A stretch of 49,161 bases of DNA from an uncultured Chelatococcus sp. (GCA_937863995.1 CALMIK010000053.1:1-49161); one strand, 5' to 3'. Counted from the stretch's first letter, positions 26,884 through 34,909 are shown. Notes: a model not told the origin generated them from the letters alone. A program made the numbers and translations.

Positions 26884-28133
26884 ATGTGGCTCCACATCCC
26901 CGGCGCGGAGGCGGCGCCCTCAACATCCTCTCCCTATGCACCGGCGGCGGAGGACTCGATCTCGGCGTCGAGCTGGCAGTTCCAGCTGCTCGAACGGTCT
27001 GCATGGTCGAGAGGTAAGCCTACGCGGTCGCGCAACTGGTATCAGCGATGGAAGCGGGCCTTGTGGCTCCGGCGCCTGTGTGGAGCGATGCCCGAACCTT
27101 CGACGGCCGCCCATGGCGCGGCGTCGTGGATATGCTCATTGGCGGCATCCCGTGCCAGCCGCACAGCCTCGCCGGACGCAAGCGCGGCGCTCACGACGAG
27201 CGCGACCTGTGGTCCGACGCCCGGCGCATCATCGTGCGGGCGCGGCCGTGGGCCGTGCTCATCGAGAACGTCGCCGGCATGCTCTCGGCGGGGTCTGACG
27301 AAATCGCTGGAGCGGAGCGGGTTTGGCGAGACCTTCGCAAGCTGGGCTTCGCGGTTGAGGCAGGACTGTTCACGGCGGCGGAAGTCGGCGCGAGCCACGA
27401 GCGCGAGCGGCTGTTTATCCTTGGCGTGGCCGACGGCCCTCGTTGCGGACGCTGGGGAGAAAGTAACTCTTGCGTCTCATCAGTCTGGGCTGCTCGGCGC
27501 TGCCAGTCGCTGGCCCACCCCGACGGCTCGGGATCACAAATCCTGCGAGGCCAGCGAGCAGACGCACGTCCGAAATGCGCGCCCGCTGAGCGAAGCGGTA
27601 GGTTTATGGTACACCCCGAATGTCCCGAATGGTGGACGGACCCTGTCGGACGGCACGAGTCAGACCGGGATGACAGCGGACGGGATCAAGCGGCAGGTGG
27701 GGCTGGAGAACCAGGCGCGGGGCTGGCCGAACCAGAGCTTCGGGGCGGGCGGGATGCCGCTGCCGGCACAGGCTCAACAGTGGCCGACGCCCCGGTCCCA
27801 CGAGGTGGGACAGTATCAGTACAGCCGGGGCGACAAGACGAAGCCGGTGGCGACACTCACGGGGCGGGCCTATTCCCTCCCGGTCCCGGTGATCTATCCC
27901 GTTGGCGGGATACCCTCGAAAGAGCGCCGGAGCTTGAACCCGCTATTCGTGGAGTGGCTGATGGGCTGGCCTCCCGGCTGGACATTGCTCGCGTGGACAG
28001 ACTTAGGCTGCTCGGCAACGGCGTTGTGCCTCTGGCGGCGGCGTATGCGGTGCGCACTCTCGCGGCTCGGCTTGCCGCACGAGGCGCCGCCAGCGCAACT
28101 CGGCTTGTTCGGCTGATGGAGAGCGCGGAATGA
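26880..28133 (+). pseudogene. C5 cytosine DNA methyltransferase interrupted by in-frame TAA
   Basis: Read through, this is a 417-codon Dcm-type methylase. Motif I is SLCTGGGGLDLG, motif IV GGIPCQPHSLAG with the catalytic Cys, motif VI ENVAG, motif VIII SHERERLFILG, and the end is RLRLLGNGVVPLAAAYA. A TAA at 27015-27017 interrupts it after CMVER, where the family has an acidic or polar residue followed by AYA; a single G-to-T change from GAA explains it. The upstream piece is only 45 codons; the downstream piece could restart at ATG 27048 but would lack motif I. Between about 27440 and 27990 this frame is Gly/Ala/Arg-rich and weak, while the +1 frame looks coding. GTG 26880 overlaps the preceding stop. 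Confidence 0.7.
26884..28116 (+). CDS. Overlapping +1-frame ORF with WPTP repeats
   Basis: A 410-codon frame open across the whole methylase, shifted by one base. From about residue 185 it has balanced composition and recurring WPT or WPTP units (LAWPTALVADAG, SRWPTPTARDHKS, QQWPTPRSHE). Near the end is LNPLFVEWLMGWPPGWT, a pattern I know from phage- and methylase-linked proteins. The first 120 residues look like a shadow of the methylase frame (Ser, Ala, Arg rich). It may be a true overprinted gene, the C-terminal part of the methylase reached by a frameshift, or a recurring shadow of conserved methylase codons. The sequence alone does not decide. Confidence 0.4.
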   Translation: MWLHIPGAEAAPSTSSPYAPAAEDSISASSWQFQLLERSAWSRGKPTRSRNWYQRWKRALWLRRLCGAMPEPSTAAHGAASWICSLAASRASRTASPDASAALTTSATCGPTPGASSCGRGRGPCSSRTSPACSRRGLTKSLERSGFGETFASWASRLRQDCSRRRKSARATSASGCLSLAWPTALVADAGEKVTLASHQSGLLGAASRWPTPTARDHKSCEASEQTHVRNARPLSEAVGLWYTPNVPNGGRTLSDGTSQTGMTADGIKRQVGLENQARGWPNQSFGAGGMPLPAQAQQWPTPRSHEVGQYQYSRGDKTKPVATLTGRAYSLPVPVIYPVGGIPSKERRSLNPLFVEWLMGWPPGWTLLAWTDLGCSATALCLWRRRMRCALSRLGLPHEAPPAQLGLFG

Positions 28134-28151
28134 TGTCGCTTTCAAAGGAAC

Positions 28152-28174
28152 GGCCCGGCAAAAGGTGCCGGGCC
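28152..28174. terminator. Candidate bidirectional terminator
   Basis: A 9-bp perfect GC-rich stem (28152-28160 with 28166-28174) between the convergent methylase and hicB genes. No clear T-run on either side, so efficiency is uncertain. Confidence 0.45.
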
Positions 28175-28210
28175 GCCTGGTGCTGCCGCGTGGGGAGACG
28201 GAAAACGCGG

Positions 28211-28597
28211 TCAGCCGCCGAGCTGGGCGATGCGGCGCGTCATCCAGCCGACGTAAGCGGTGCGCGTCATCGAGCGGCGCTTGGCCTCGGTGTCGATGAA
28301 GGCGAGAACGTCCTCATCCAGCATCATGTTGGCGCGCACAGGTTTGCCGCTGAGCCGGATCAACGGCACGCTCGTCAGCGTCGAGCCCACAGGCACCGCG
28401 ACCTTTTCGAGCGGGGTCGGCGTGGCCAGCGCCTCGCCATCCTTTTCCGCCTCGATCGCGTAGTCTCGAAGCGATTCCTCGGCGTTCAGCAGCGCCGCGT
28501 CTATGGTATCGCCCATCGCAACGACACCGTCGAGATCGGGAAAAACGACGCCGTAAGCGCCCGCCGCCCCGTCGATCAATGCAGGATACCTCACCAT
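28211..28597 (-). CDS. hicB: HicB-family antitoxin
   Basis: A 128-residue HicB. Residues 1-60 form the partial RNase H-like fold (MVRYPALIDGAAGAYGVVFPDL, then AMGDTIDAALLNAEESLRDY) that blocks HicA. The C-terminus is a ribbon-helix-helix-type DNA-binding segment (RANMMLDEDVLAFIDTEAKRRSMTRTAYV), which would let it repress its own operon at the palindromes upstream of hicA. It is the second gene of the pair, 51 bases after hicA, in the usual hicA-hicB order. It points against the surrounding phage operon, as addiction modules often do. Confidence 0.92.
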   Translation of the reverse strand: MVRYPALIDGAAGAYGVVFPDLDGVVAMGDTIDAALLNAEESLRDYAIEAEKDGEALATPTPLEKVAVPVGSTLTSVPLIRLSGKPVRANMMLDEDVLAFIDTEAKRRSMTRTAYVGWMTRRIAQLGG

Positions 28598-28648
28598 TCC
28601 AAGTTGCCTTTCGTTTCCAAGGTGCCTTTCCTTTCGTTGCGGGTGGGG

Positions 28649-28834
28649 CTATGCGCCCCACCCTGCCTTTCTTGCGATGGACTGTGCAACCCCGGGGGTG
28701 ACTGTCCTGTGGCGGGGAACCTGTATCTTTCCCCTTTCCGGATGGCTGTAGATGTCGTGGGCGCCGCCGTGTCGCTCAAAAACCCATCCTTCGCTTTTGA
28801 GCCGCCGGACAATCTTCGCTGTGTTCGTCTCCAT
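28649..28834 (-). CDS. hicA: HicA-family mRNA interferase toxin
   Basis: A 61-residue HicA with the double-stranded RNA-binding-like fold: IVRRLKSEGWVFERHGGAHD contains the catalytic histidine at the GSHH position (here GAHD), followed by YSHPERGKIQVPRHR, TVTPGVAQSI and ARKAGW. HicA cleaves mRNAs unless bound by HicB. Start chosen at ATG 28834 with GGGAGACGG upstream; the longer frame to 28870 would run into the operator palindrome. Confidence 0.92.
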   Translation of the reverse strand: METNTAKIVRRLKSEGWVFERHGGAHDIYSHPERGKIQVPRHRTVTPGVAQSIARKAGWGA

Positions 28835-28854
28835 TCCGTCTCCCGTGCTTCCAT

Positions 28855-28914
28855 GTGCATATATATGCACGATAATGCGGCGCGCGTCAAGACGAAAAGT
28901 GCAAATATTTGCAC
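28855..28914 (-). promoter_or_regulatory. hicAB promoter with two perfect 16-bp operator palindromes
   Basis: GTGCATATATATGCAC (28855-28870) and GTGCAAATATTTGCAC (28899-28914) differ only in the centre, and their centres lie 44 bases apart (about four helical turns). On the minus strand TTGACG (28890-28885) lies between them, and a 17-base spacer leads to CATATA inside the first palindrome. HicB is the expected ligand. The divergent gene at 28951 could share the control. Confidence 0.75.
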
Positions 28915-28950
28915 ATTAACGCATGCCAAATTCATGGTGGAGATTTGCCG

Positions 28951-29646
28951 GTGTCATCCAAGGTGAGGCTTTTCCCGGTTGAGAACGTCGTGCACGCGGA
29001 CGGCCAGCGGCGCAGCGCCTTGCGCATCGAATGCCGCAAGTGCGGCAAGGCCGAGCTTTGCGTGCAGGCCGGCCACCGGCGGCTGCCGCCCGAGGCGGTT
29101 GAGCAGTTTTTTCGCAACAAAGGCTGGCTGATCGGCAACGGCGCGGCGGCGGATGTCTGCCCCACGTGCCGGAGCGCGAAACAGCCCGCCGCCACCGCGC
29201 GGAGGCAACCGCCAGTCGCGCGCCAGCCCGCCAGCACAGGAGAGGTAAAAATGGACAGGAAGCCCCAGCAGGCCCCAGCGCCGGTCGAGAAGGCCGAAGA
29301 CCCCGGCCGGCCCGACCGCGACGCGCGCGTCATCATCATCAACGCCATTCAGGATCATCACGACGGCGACAGGTACAGCGCTGGCTGGAGCGACAGGAAG
29401 CTCGCAGCGAATCTCGGCGTGCCGTGGGCGTGGGTGAAGGAAATCCGCGAGAGCGCCTTGCAGTTCAACGGCGGACACGACGGGGCGTTTGACGACTTCA
29501 TGGCCGAGGCTCGGCCCGTGCTCGACGAGGCCAAGGCCCTGCTGGCCGAGGTTGCGCGCCAGCAGACGAGCGCCAAGGCCCTGGCCGAGCGGCTGGGCCG
29601 CATCGAGGCGCTCGCCCGCAGGATCGAGACCGAAATCGGTCGCTGA
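28951..29646 (+). CDS. Phage protein with N-terminal zinc ribbon, function unknown
   Basis: A 231-residue protein. Residues 25-70 contain two CxxC pairs (ECRKCGK and CPTCRS) likely to bind one zinc. A proline/alanine linker follows, and the C-terminal half is helical with a possible helix-turn-helix (WSDRKLAANLGVPWAWVKEIRES) and a coiled-coil tail (LAEVARQQTSAKALAERLGR). It directly precedes the primase, so a role in replication is plausible. The GTG start at 28951 has GGAG upstream. Confidence 0.7.
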   Translation: MSSKVRLFPVENVVHADGQRRSALRIECRKCGKAELCVQAGHRRLPPEAVEQFFRNKGWLIGNGAAADVCPTCRSAKQPAATARRQPPVARQPASTGEVKMDRKPQQAPAPVEKAEDPGRPDRDARVIIINAIQDHHDGDRYSAGWSDRKLAANLGVPWAWVKEIRESALQFNGGHDGAFDDFMAEARPVLDEAKALLAEVARQQTSAKALAERLGRIEALARRIETEIGR

Positions 29647-29685
29647 ACGTCCCTTCCTTTTCATCAGACCTGGGTCGAGCCATAC

Positions 29686-30969
29686 ATGTCCAGCGACATC
29701 ATCGATGAATTCATCGCCCGCGCCCGCGCGATCACCGTGGCGGAGGCGGCCGTGCTGTGCGGGTTCCGTGTCGGGGCGCGGGAGCACTCCGGGCCGTGCC
29801 CGGCCTGCGGCGGGCGGGACCGGTTTTCGATTAACGCGCGCAAGCAGGTGTTCAACTGCCGGGGCTGCAACGCCGCCGGCGGCGACGGCATCGGCCTGAT
29901 GGCGCTGGTGCGCGGCCTCGATCTCGGCGCGCGCGCCGGGTTCCTCGAAGCCTGCGCGGCCGCGCTGGGCGAGCCCGTGCCGGACGGCGGCGAGCGGCTC
30001 ACCGACGCGGAGCACGCCGCCAGCGCGGCGCGGATCGAGGCGCGACGGGCCGAGAGCGCGCGCGCGGCGCTGGCGTCCGACGAGCGGCAGGCGGAATTTC
30101 GCCGGCGCGAGGTGGAGAAAGCGCGCGGGATTTACTTCGGCGCCACCGACGCCGGTGACGACGTGCTCGGCTATCTGTTCCTGCGCACCGGCTTCGACTT
30201 GCCCGACGGCATCTTCGACAACATCCGTTTCATCCCCATGCACGCGCTGTGGCATGGCGCGGACGCGTTCGGCCGGCCGCGCGAGGTGCATTGCGGGCCG
30301 GCGATGATCGCGCCGTTCGTCGCCCCGGACGGCACGGTCACCGGCTGCCACGAGACCTGGCTCGACCTCGGATGCGGGCCGCGCTACCGCCCGCAGATCG
30401 CCGACGGCGAAGGCGGCATCGTGCCCAGCAAAAAGATGCGCGGCACCAAGCGCGGCAGCGTCATCCCGGTGCTGGGCGGGCTTGGCGCCCGCCGCTGGGT
30501 GCTGGCGGAGGGCATCGAGAACGTGGCGGCATGGGCCGGCCTCGAGGGGTTTCGCGACGACACGTTCTATGGCGCCACCGGCGACATCGGCAACATGGCA
30601 GGCCCGGCCGATCCGCGCTCGGCGTTTCCGCACCCCGAGCTGAAAACCGCCAAGGGCCGCCCGCAGCGCGTGCCAGGCCCCGTGCCCAAAGTGGACCAGC
30701 AGCCCGGCGACGCCGCGCAGGTGCCGGAGCACGTCGCCGAGCTGCTGCTGATCGCCGACGGCGACAGCGAGCATTATTTCACCATGGCCGCCATGGCCCG
30801 CGCCGAGGCGCGCCTTGCCCGCGCCGGCCGCGTGGTGGGTGTGTGCTGGCCGCCGGCGGACGCCGATTTTTCGGACATCTCCGCCAGCTACCGCCGCATG
30901 GCGCTGGACGATGATAACGGCGGCTGGGGCGGTTTTGCCGCGGACCATGCCGGGAGGATTTCGCCGTGA
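29686..30969 (+). CDS. Phage DNA primase with zinc finger and Toprim domain
   Basis: A 427-residue primase-type protein. The N-terminal CHC2-like zinc finger has CPACGG (C38, C41) and CRGC (C58, C61), with the flanking GRDRFSIN motif typical of phage P4/T7-like zinc domains. The Toprim domain carries LAEGIENVAAWAGL (catalytic Glu) and LLLIADGDSEHY (the D-x-D pair). It makes RNA primers for phage replication. The stop overlaps the start of the helicase gene (GTGA), so the two are translated together and probably act as a complex. Confidence 0.9.
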   Translation: MSSDIIDEFIARARAITVAEAAVLCGFRVGAREHSGPCPACGGRDRFSINARKQVFNCRGCNAAGGDGIGLMALVRGLDLGARAGFLEACAAALGEPVPDGGERLTDAEHAASAARIEARRAESARAALASDERQAEFRRREVEKARGIYFGATDAGDDVLGYLFLRTGFDLPDGIFDNIRFIPMHALWHGADAFGRPREVHCGPAMIAPFVAPDGTVTGCHETWLDLGCGPRYRPQIADGEGGIVPSKKMRGTKRGSVIPVLGGLGARRWVLAEGIENVAAWAGLEGFRDDTFYGATGDIGNMAGPADPRSAFPHPELKTAKGRPQRVPGPVPKVDQQPGDAAQVPEHVAELLLIADGDSEHYFTMAAMARAEARLARAGRVVGVCWPPADADFSDISASYRRMALDDDNGGWGGFAADHAGRISP

Positions 30970-32975
30970 CAGATTCTCGATACGGGGGCATTCCGGAGGC
31001 GGTTCGCCGCATGATCGCCATGGCCGGCGCGCAGCGCCGGGGCTACGCGGCGGCGATCGACCCCGTGCCCGTGGCGCCCGCCGCGCCGCACCGCGCCGCC
31101 GCGCCGAAATCCGAAAAGGAGTTGCTGGAGCTTTGTTCGCGCGAGCCGGAAACGGACATCGGCAACGGACGGCGTCTGCAAATCCGGTTCGGCGATCGTA
31201 TCCTGCACATCACCAACGTCGGCTGGCACGGCTACACAGGCACCCACTGGCTGGAGGATGCATCCGGCGCGGTGGTGCGTGCCTTCGCGCATCGCACGGC
31301 GGAAGCCATCGACGACGAGGCCATCGCCCTCGACTGTTCCGCCGACGAGCGCAAGGCCATCGAGGCCGGCAAAGCGGCGCTGACCAGGCTGCGCGAGATG
31401 GGCAAGCCGCCATCCGTATCGGCCGATGTGGACGAGACGCGGCTCGCCGAGCTCGATGCGCTGATCGCCGCCGCGCGAGAGGCCGACAACGGCCGCATCC
31501 GGCTGGGGCCGGCGCGGCCCGACTGGCCGGACGATCAGCTCGCCGAGTTGCATCGCCTCAAGGAGGCCGTGAAGCTGGGGCGCGAGGCCGAACGCGAGCG
31601 TCGAAAGATGCTCGACGCGACATCGTCGTGGAGCAAGGAGCAGTACGCCGAGCACGGCCGGCTGGAAGCGCTCGTCGCCGCGATGGACGCCGTGCAGAGC
31701 GACCGTGACGGGCGCATGTCGTCGCGCCACGGCCATGCCAAGAGCGCCGCGGGCACCACGAAGATCAACAACATGCTGACCGAGGCGATACCCTACGTGA
31801 GCCGCGAGGTGAACGATCTCAATCGCGATCTCTATGCCGTCAATTGCCGCACCGGCACCCTGCGGTTTTTCTGCGACGACGCCGGCGACCGGCGCGAATG
31901 GCGCGTGCGGCTCGATCCGCACCGGCCCGAGGATATGATTTCCAAAATCGCGGAAGTGGATTTCGACCCCGACGCGCCCGCCCTGCGCTTCGAGCAATTC
32001 TTGCAGCGCGTCATGCCCAACCCGGATTACCGCGCCTTCCTGCAGCGTTTCATGGGTTATGTTCTGCTCGGTATCACCTCGGAACAATGCCTGCTGTTTT
32101 TCTACGGCGCGGGCCGCAACGGCAAATCGACCTTCGTCGACCTGATGGTCGAGGTGCTGGCGGACTACGCCGTCTCGATGTCCATCGACAGTTTCGCCGG
32201 CGACAGCCGCCGCGCCGGCGCCGAGGCGACCCCGGACCTCGCCCGCTTGCCCGGCGCGCGGCTCGTCGCCGCGAGCGAGCCCGAGATGGGCGTGCACCTG
32301 AAGGACGCGCTCATCAAGGCGCTGACCGGCGGCGAGCCGATTGCGGTGCGCCGGCTGCATCAGGACTTTTTCGAGCTGGTGCCGCAGTTCAAGCTGATTC
32401 TCTCCGGCAACCACAAGCCGGTGATCCGCGACGATTCGGACGGCATCTGGCGGCGCGTGCACCTGGTGCCGTGGGATATCCAGATCCCGCAGGCGGATGT
32501 CGACCGCGACCTGCCGCGCAAGCTGCGCACGGAAAAGGCCGGGGTGTTCGCGTGGATGGTGAAGGGCGCGCTCGATTATCTGCAACGCGGCTTGCAGGTG
32601 CCGGCGGGCGTGACCGCGGCAACGGCGGAATACCGCGAGGAAAGCGACCCGATCGGGGCGTTCCTGCGCCACGCCTGCGTCATCACCGGCAGCGACAACG
32701 ACCGTGAGACACCCGAGGATCTGTTTCTGGCCTACATGCGCTATGCCAAACGCGAGGGCCTTTCGGAATTCAAACAGCAGACATTCTCGCGGCGATTGCC
32801 AGACCAGACGCGGAAAAGCTGGAAGGGGCCGGACGGGCTCATGAAGCAGTTCCGCAAGGGCAAGGTCGGCACCACGCTCTATTACGGCATCAGCATCCGC
32901 GAGGAATTCCGCTCAGGCGCGATAGCCGAGGCACCTGCCCGCCACGATGCGCCGTTCCCCGAGGATTTCCGCTGA
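30966..32975 (+). CDS. D5/P4-family phage primase-helicase
   Basis: A 669-residue superfamily 3 helicase of the D5 type. Residues 130-260 form a charged helical linker. The D5_N-like region (about 300-370, ending RFMGYVLLGITSEQCLLFFY) precedes Walker A GAGRNGKST (381-389). It is followed by LVAASEPEMG, KALTGGEPIAVRRLHQDF, LILSGNHKPVI (the sensor motif) and the arginine-bearing IWRRVHLVPW. The C-terminus is a winged-helix-like DNA-binding region. It unwinds the phage origin, and the iteron region lies just downstream. Translation starts at GTG 30966 and overlaps the primase stop. Confidence 0.93.
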   Translation: MTDSRYGGIPEAVRRMIAMAGAQRRGYAAAIDPVPVAPAAPHRAAAPKSEKELLELCSREPETDIGNGRRLQIRFGDRILHITNVGWHGYTGTHWLEDASGAVVRAFAHRTAEAIDDEAIALDCSADERKAIEAGKAALTRLREMGKPPSVSADVDETRLAELDALIAAAREADNGRIRLGPARPDWPDDQLAELHRLKEAVKLGREAERERRKMLDATSSWSKEQYAEHGRLEALVAAMDAVQSDRDGRMSSRHGHAKSAAGTTKINNMLTEAIPYVSREVNDLNRDLYAVNCRTGTLRFFCDDAGDRREWRVRLDPHRPEDMISKIAEVDFDPDAPALRFEQFLQRVMPNPDYRAFLQRFMGYVLLGITSEQCLLFFYGAGRNGKSTFVDLMVEVLADYAVSMSIDSFAGDSRRAGAEATPDLARLPGARLVAASEPEMGVHLKDALIKALTGGEPIAVRRLHQDFFELVPQFKLILSGNHKPVIRDDSDGIWRRVHLVPWDIQIPQADVDRDLPRKLRTEKAGVFAWMVKGALDYLQRGLQVPAGVTAATAEYREESDPIGAFLRHACVITGSDNDRETPEDLFLAYMRYAKREGLSEFKQQTFSRRLPDQTRKSWKGPDGLMKQFRKGKVGTTLYYGISIREEFRSGAIAEAPARHDAPFPEDFR

Positions 32976-33405
32976 TGCACGCCGCGCCCGGTCACCCGGA
33001 CCCCTTGCTTTCAGGGCAGCCCATGGCCGTTGCGTCTGCCCTTGCGGGTTGAAACGGATCGCAAGCGGGGCGGCAAGGGCCGCAAAAACAGGGTGCGGCG
33101 CTCTTGCGGCCCTATCAAAAGGTTCGGATTTTCAATGTCTTGAGACGCTAGGGACGATAGGGACGGTAATTTCAGGGTTTATATAATGTGCGCGTAAGAG
33201 CGCGATAAAAAATATCGCCGCACAAAAAAGCAATGCGAGTTCTCATTCGCGCATATGTAACCCTGAATTTGCGTCCCTAGCGTCCCTATCATCCCTGTTT
33301 TTAAAAAACGTGTTTGTTTTCAATGGTCTTTAAAAATGGCTTAGGGACGCAAGAGCCGTGATTAGGGACGATGCGCCCAAATAAGGGACGCAAGGGGGAT
33401 ATGGC
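32976..33405. other. Candidate phage replication origin (iteron region)
   Basis: A gene-free stretch with repeated TAGGGACG: two direct copies at 33149-33156 and 33158-33165, two inverted copies at 33272-33279 and 33281-33288, and further direct copies at 33342-33349, 33363-33370 and (as AAGGGACG) 33383-33390. The first two pairs lie in the arms of an imperfect inverted repeat of about 45 bases that also shares a TTCAGGGTT block. The interval between the arms (33190-33250) is AT-rich and holds a small hairpin (33202-33218). Position directly after the helicase gene fits an origin of replication. Confidence 0.6.
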
Positions 33406-34170
33406 ATGAAAACCATGAGTATCGACGCGCTGCTAGTATGGGCATTTACCAGCGAGTTGTGCAAGGGGGGCGCGGACAGCGGCGGAAGCGGCGGCGCACG
33501 GTGGGCACAGGTGTGGGGCCATATGCGTGAGATGGCGGAGCTTGGCATTGTCGTTGATCGCTCGCCGAATGCATTCGGTGTCATCCCGGACATCGGTGAC
33601 GAAGGCGGTCCTCATCCTGATGCACTCTTGGTGGGCGAAGCCGTCCGCGCTTTGGCAGCGCAGACATTTACCGTGCCCGATATGCCGTTGTTCCATGAGT
33701 TCCCGGATCCCCACGGTTTGATCGCAATGGAGGTCGACGGTGTGCGGCGCGAATTGCGTCAGCGCGGAAACGCAGCCATTGCCCGGCACGTCATGACGAT
33801 CGTTATCGGCGCGGCGGTGCTCGGGCGCGGGCCGGACGGTGCGTGCGAGCCGCCACGCTACCGCATGGTCGAGAAATACGGCAAACCGGCATGGTTCGTC
33901 GCGCGGCGGATGCGTGGAATTTCCGGTGAGGTTCATGCCTACGAAGACGAGGGTTTCGATGCGGCGAAGGGCAGGCCCAAACGCGGGGCATACCGCAAAT
34001 GGCAACTGTGCGAGCCGCTTCGCGGGCCGGCCATGGCGCGCATCGACTTGCTGTGGTGGCGCGAGGCACTCGGGCGCATCGGCGCGGACCTCGACGGGCG
34101 ACTGTCTGCGCATCGGCTCGTGATCGGTGCAGGCGCCGAGATCGAATGTTTCGCGCACGAATTGGAATAG
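33406..34170 (+). CDS. Phage protein upstream of the late promoter, possible antiterminator
   Basis: A 254-residue protein that I do not recognise as a named family. It begins MKTMSIDALLVWAFTSELCK, a pattern seen in alphaproteobacterial prophages beside the terminase region. Other visible segments are SPNAFGVIPDIGDEG, the helical RDLLWW-like block ARIDLLWWREALGRIGADLDG, and RLSAHRLVIG near the end. GGGGGAT precedes the ATG. It sits between the candidate origin and a promoter followed at once by a terminator, the position of gene Q in lambda. A late-gene antiterminator role is therefore suggested by context only; no sequence match to Q supports it. Confidence 0.7.
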   Translation: MKTMSIDALLVWAFTSELCKGGADSGGSGGARWAQVWGHMREMAELGIVVDRSPNAFGVIPDIGDEGGPHPDALLVGEAVRALAAQTFTVPDMPLFHEFPDPHGLIAMEVDGVRRELRQRGNAAIARHVMTIVIGAAVLGRGPDGACEPPRYRMVEKYGKPAWFVARRMRGISGEVHAYEDEGFDAAKGRPKRGAYRKWQLCEPLRGPAMARIDLLWWREALGRIGADLDGRLSAHRLVIGAGAEIECFAHELE

Positions 34171-34218
34171 CAATTATGTTTCTGATCTTATTGGCGTAAT
34201 TGCCGCCAGAAAACAGGC

Positions 34219-34247
34219 TTGACTGCGGCAGTCGCTTGACATATAAG
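34219..34247 (+). promoter_or_regulatory. Late promoter
   Basis: TTGACT (34219-34224), 17-base spacer, TATAAG (34242-34247), the best match to the consensus in the late half of the window. Transcription would begin near 34254 and meet the terminator at 34270. Confidence 0.7.
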
Positions 34248-34269
34248 AGATGCTGTAAGAGGTATGGAT

Positions 34270-34303
34270 AACCCGCTGGCGGCGACGCTTGGCGGGTTTT
34301 TTG
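34270..34303 (+). terminator. Intrinsic terminator in the late leader
   Basis: AACCCGC (34270-34276) pairs with GCGGGTT (34292-34298), and a T-run follows. It lies between the late promoter and the first late gene, so late expression should require read-through or antitermination. Confidence 0.75.
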
Positions 34304-34330
34304 TTGCCTGCGGGCGCGACGGGGAATGCC

Positions 34331-34909
34331 ATGCGGCTCGTGGTCACGCCGGATGGGGTCATCCGCAAGTTCGGCAACCAGCTCGCCGTGCTGGGAGAGG
34401 ACGCGCCCCGCGCCATGCAACGGGCGCTGGCTCGTACCGGCGACATGGCTCGGACGCAGGTTGTGCGCGCGCTGACACAGCAAACCGGTCTGCCTCGCGC
34501 CGTCATCGTGCGCGCAGTGCGGGTGACGCGGCCGAGCTTCGGCAGCCTCGCTTACATCATGACGGCGTCGGGCGGGAATATCCGCCTGCGCCACTTCAAG
34601 GCACGCGAGACGCGCAGAGGCGTGAGCGCTACGCCGTTCGGCAAGCGCACCGTCTTCGCCGGCACGTTCATGAAAGCGGGCTGGGTCTGGGGCAAGCGCG
34701 TCGTCAAGCCTAACTGGAATGGTCAGGTCTTCCGCCGCACAGGTGGCGTCACCGGCAACGGCATGGACGAGTTCGAGGTCGTTCGCTCGGGCGTCTACAT
34801 CCCGCGCGAGATGGCGCAGGGCGCGACCGAACAGGCATGGCGTGACGCAGTCGATAAGAACCTCGAGCAGCGCATGCGCCACGAGATCGGCCGCCTCCTG
34901 CCCCGCTAA
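34331..34909 (+). CDS. Minor tail protein Z (gpZ-like) tail-completion protein
   Basis: A 192-residue protein of the prophage minor tail protein Z type. Family features are RALARTGDMARTQVVRALTQ near the start, GLPRAVIVRAVRV, the basic loop ETRRGVSATPFGKR, GQVFRRTG, and VYIPREMAQGATEQAW. Such proteins complete the tail tip or neck before head-tail joining. In lambda, Z lies among the tail genes; here it comes before the terminase, directly behind the late promoter. ATG 34331 has GGGGAA upstream; the longer frame to 34289 would start inside the terminator. Confidence 0.75.
   Translation: MRLVVTPDGVIRKFGNQLAVLGEDAPRAMQRALARTGDMARTQVVRALTQQTGLPRAVIVRAVRVTRPSFGSLAYIMTASGGNIRLRHFKARETRRGVSATPFGKRTVFAGTFMKAGWVWGKRVVKPNWNGQVFRRTGGVTGNGMDEFEVVRSGVYIPREMAQGATEQAWRDAVDKNLEQRMRHEIGRLLPR

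Noticed and set aside
28954..30948. A 664-codon minus-strand frame over the zinc-ribbon and primase genes
   Set aside because: No domain visible and composition dominated by Gly, Ala, Val, His; the + strand has zinc finger and Toprim motifs.
30888..32672. A 594-codon minus-strand frame over the D5 helicase gene
   Set aside because: Shadow frame; all superfamily 3 helicase motifs are on the + strand.
33196..33250. Possible CRISPR-like or attachment repeat because of the repeated motifs around 33150-33390
   Set aside because: Repeat units are only 8 bases, irregularly spaced and in both orientations; this fits iterons, not a CRISPR array.
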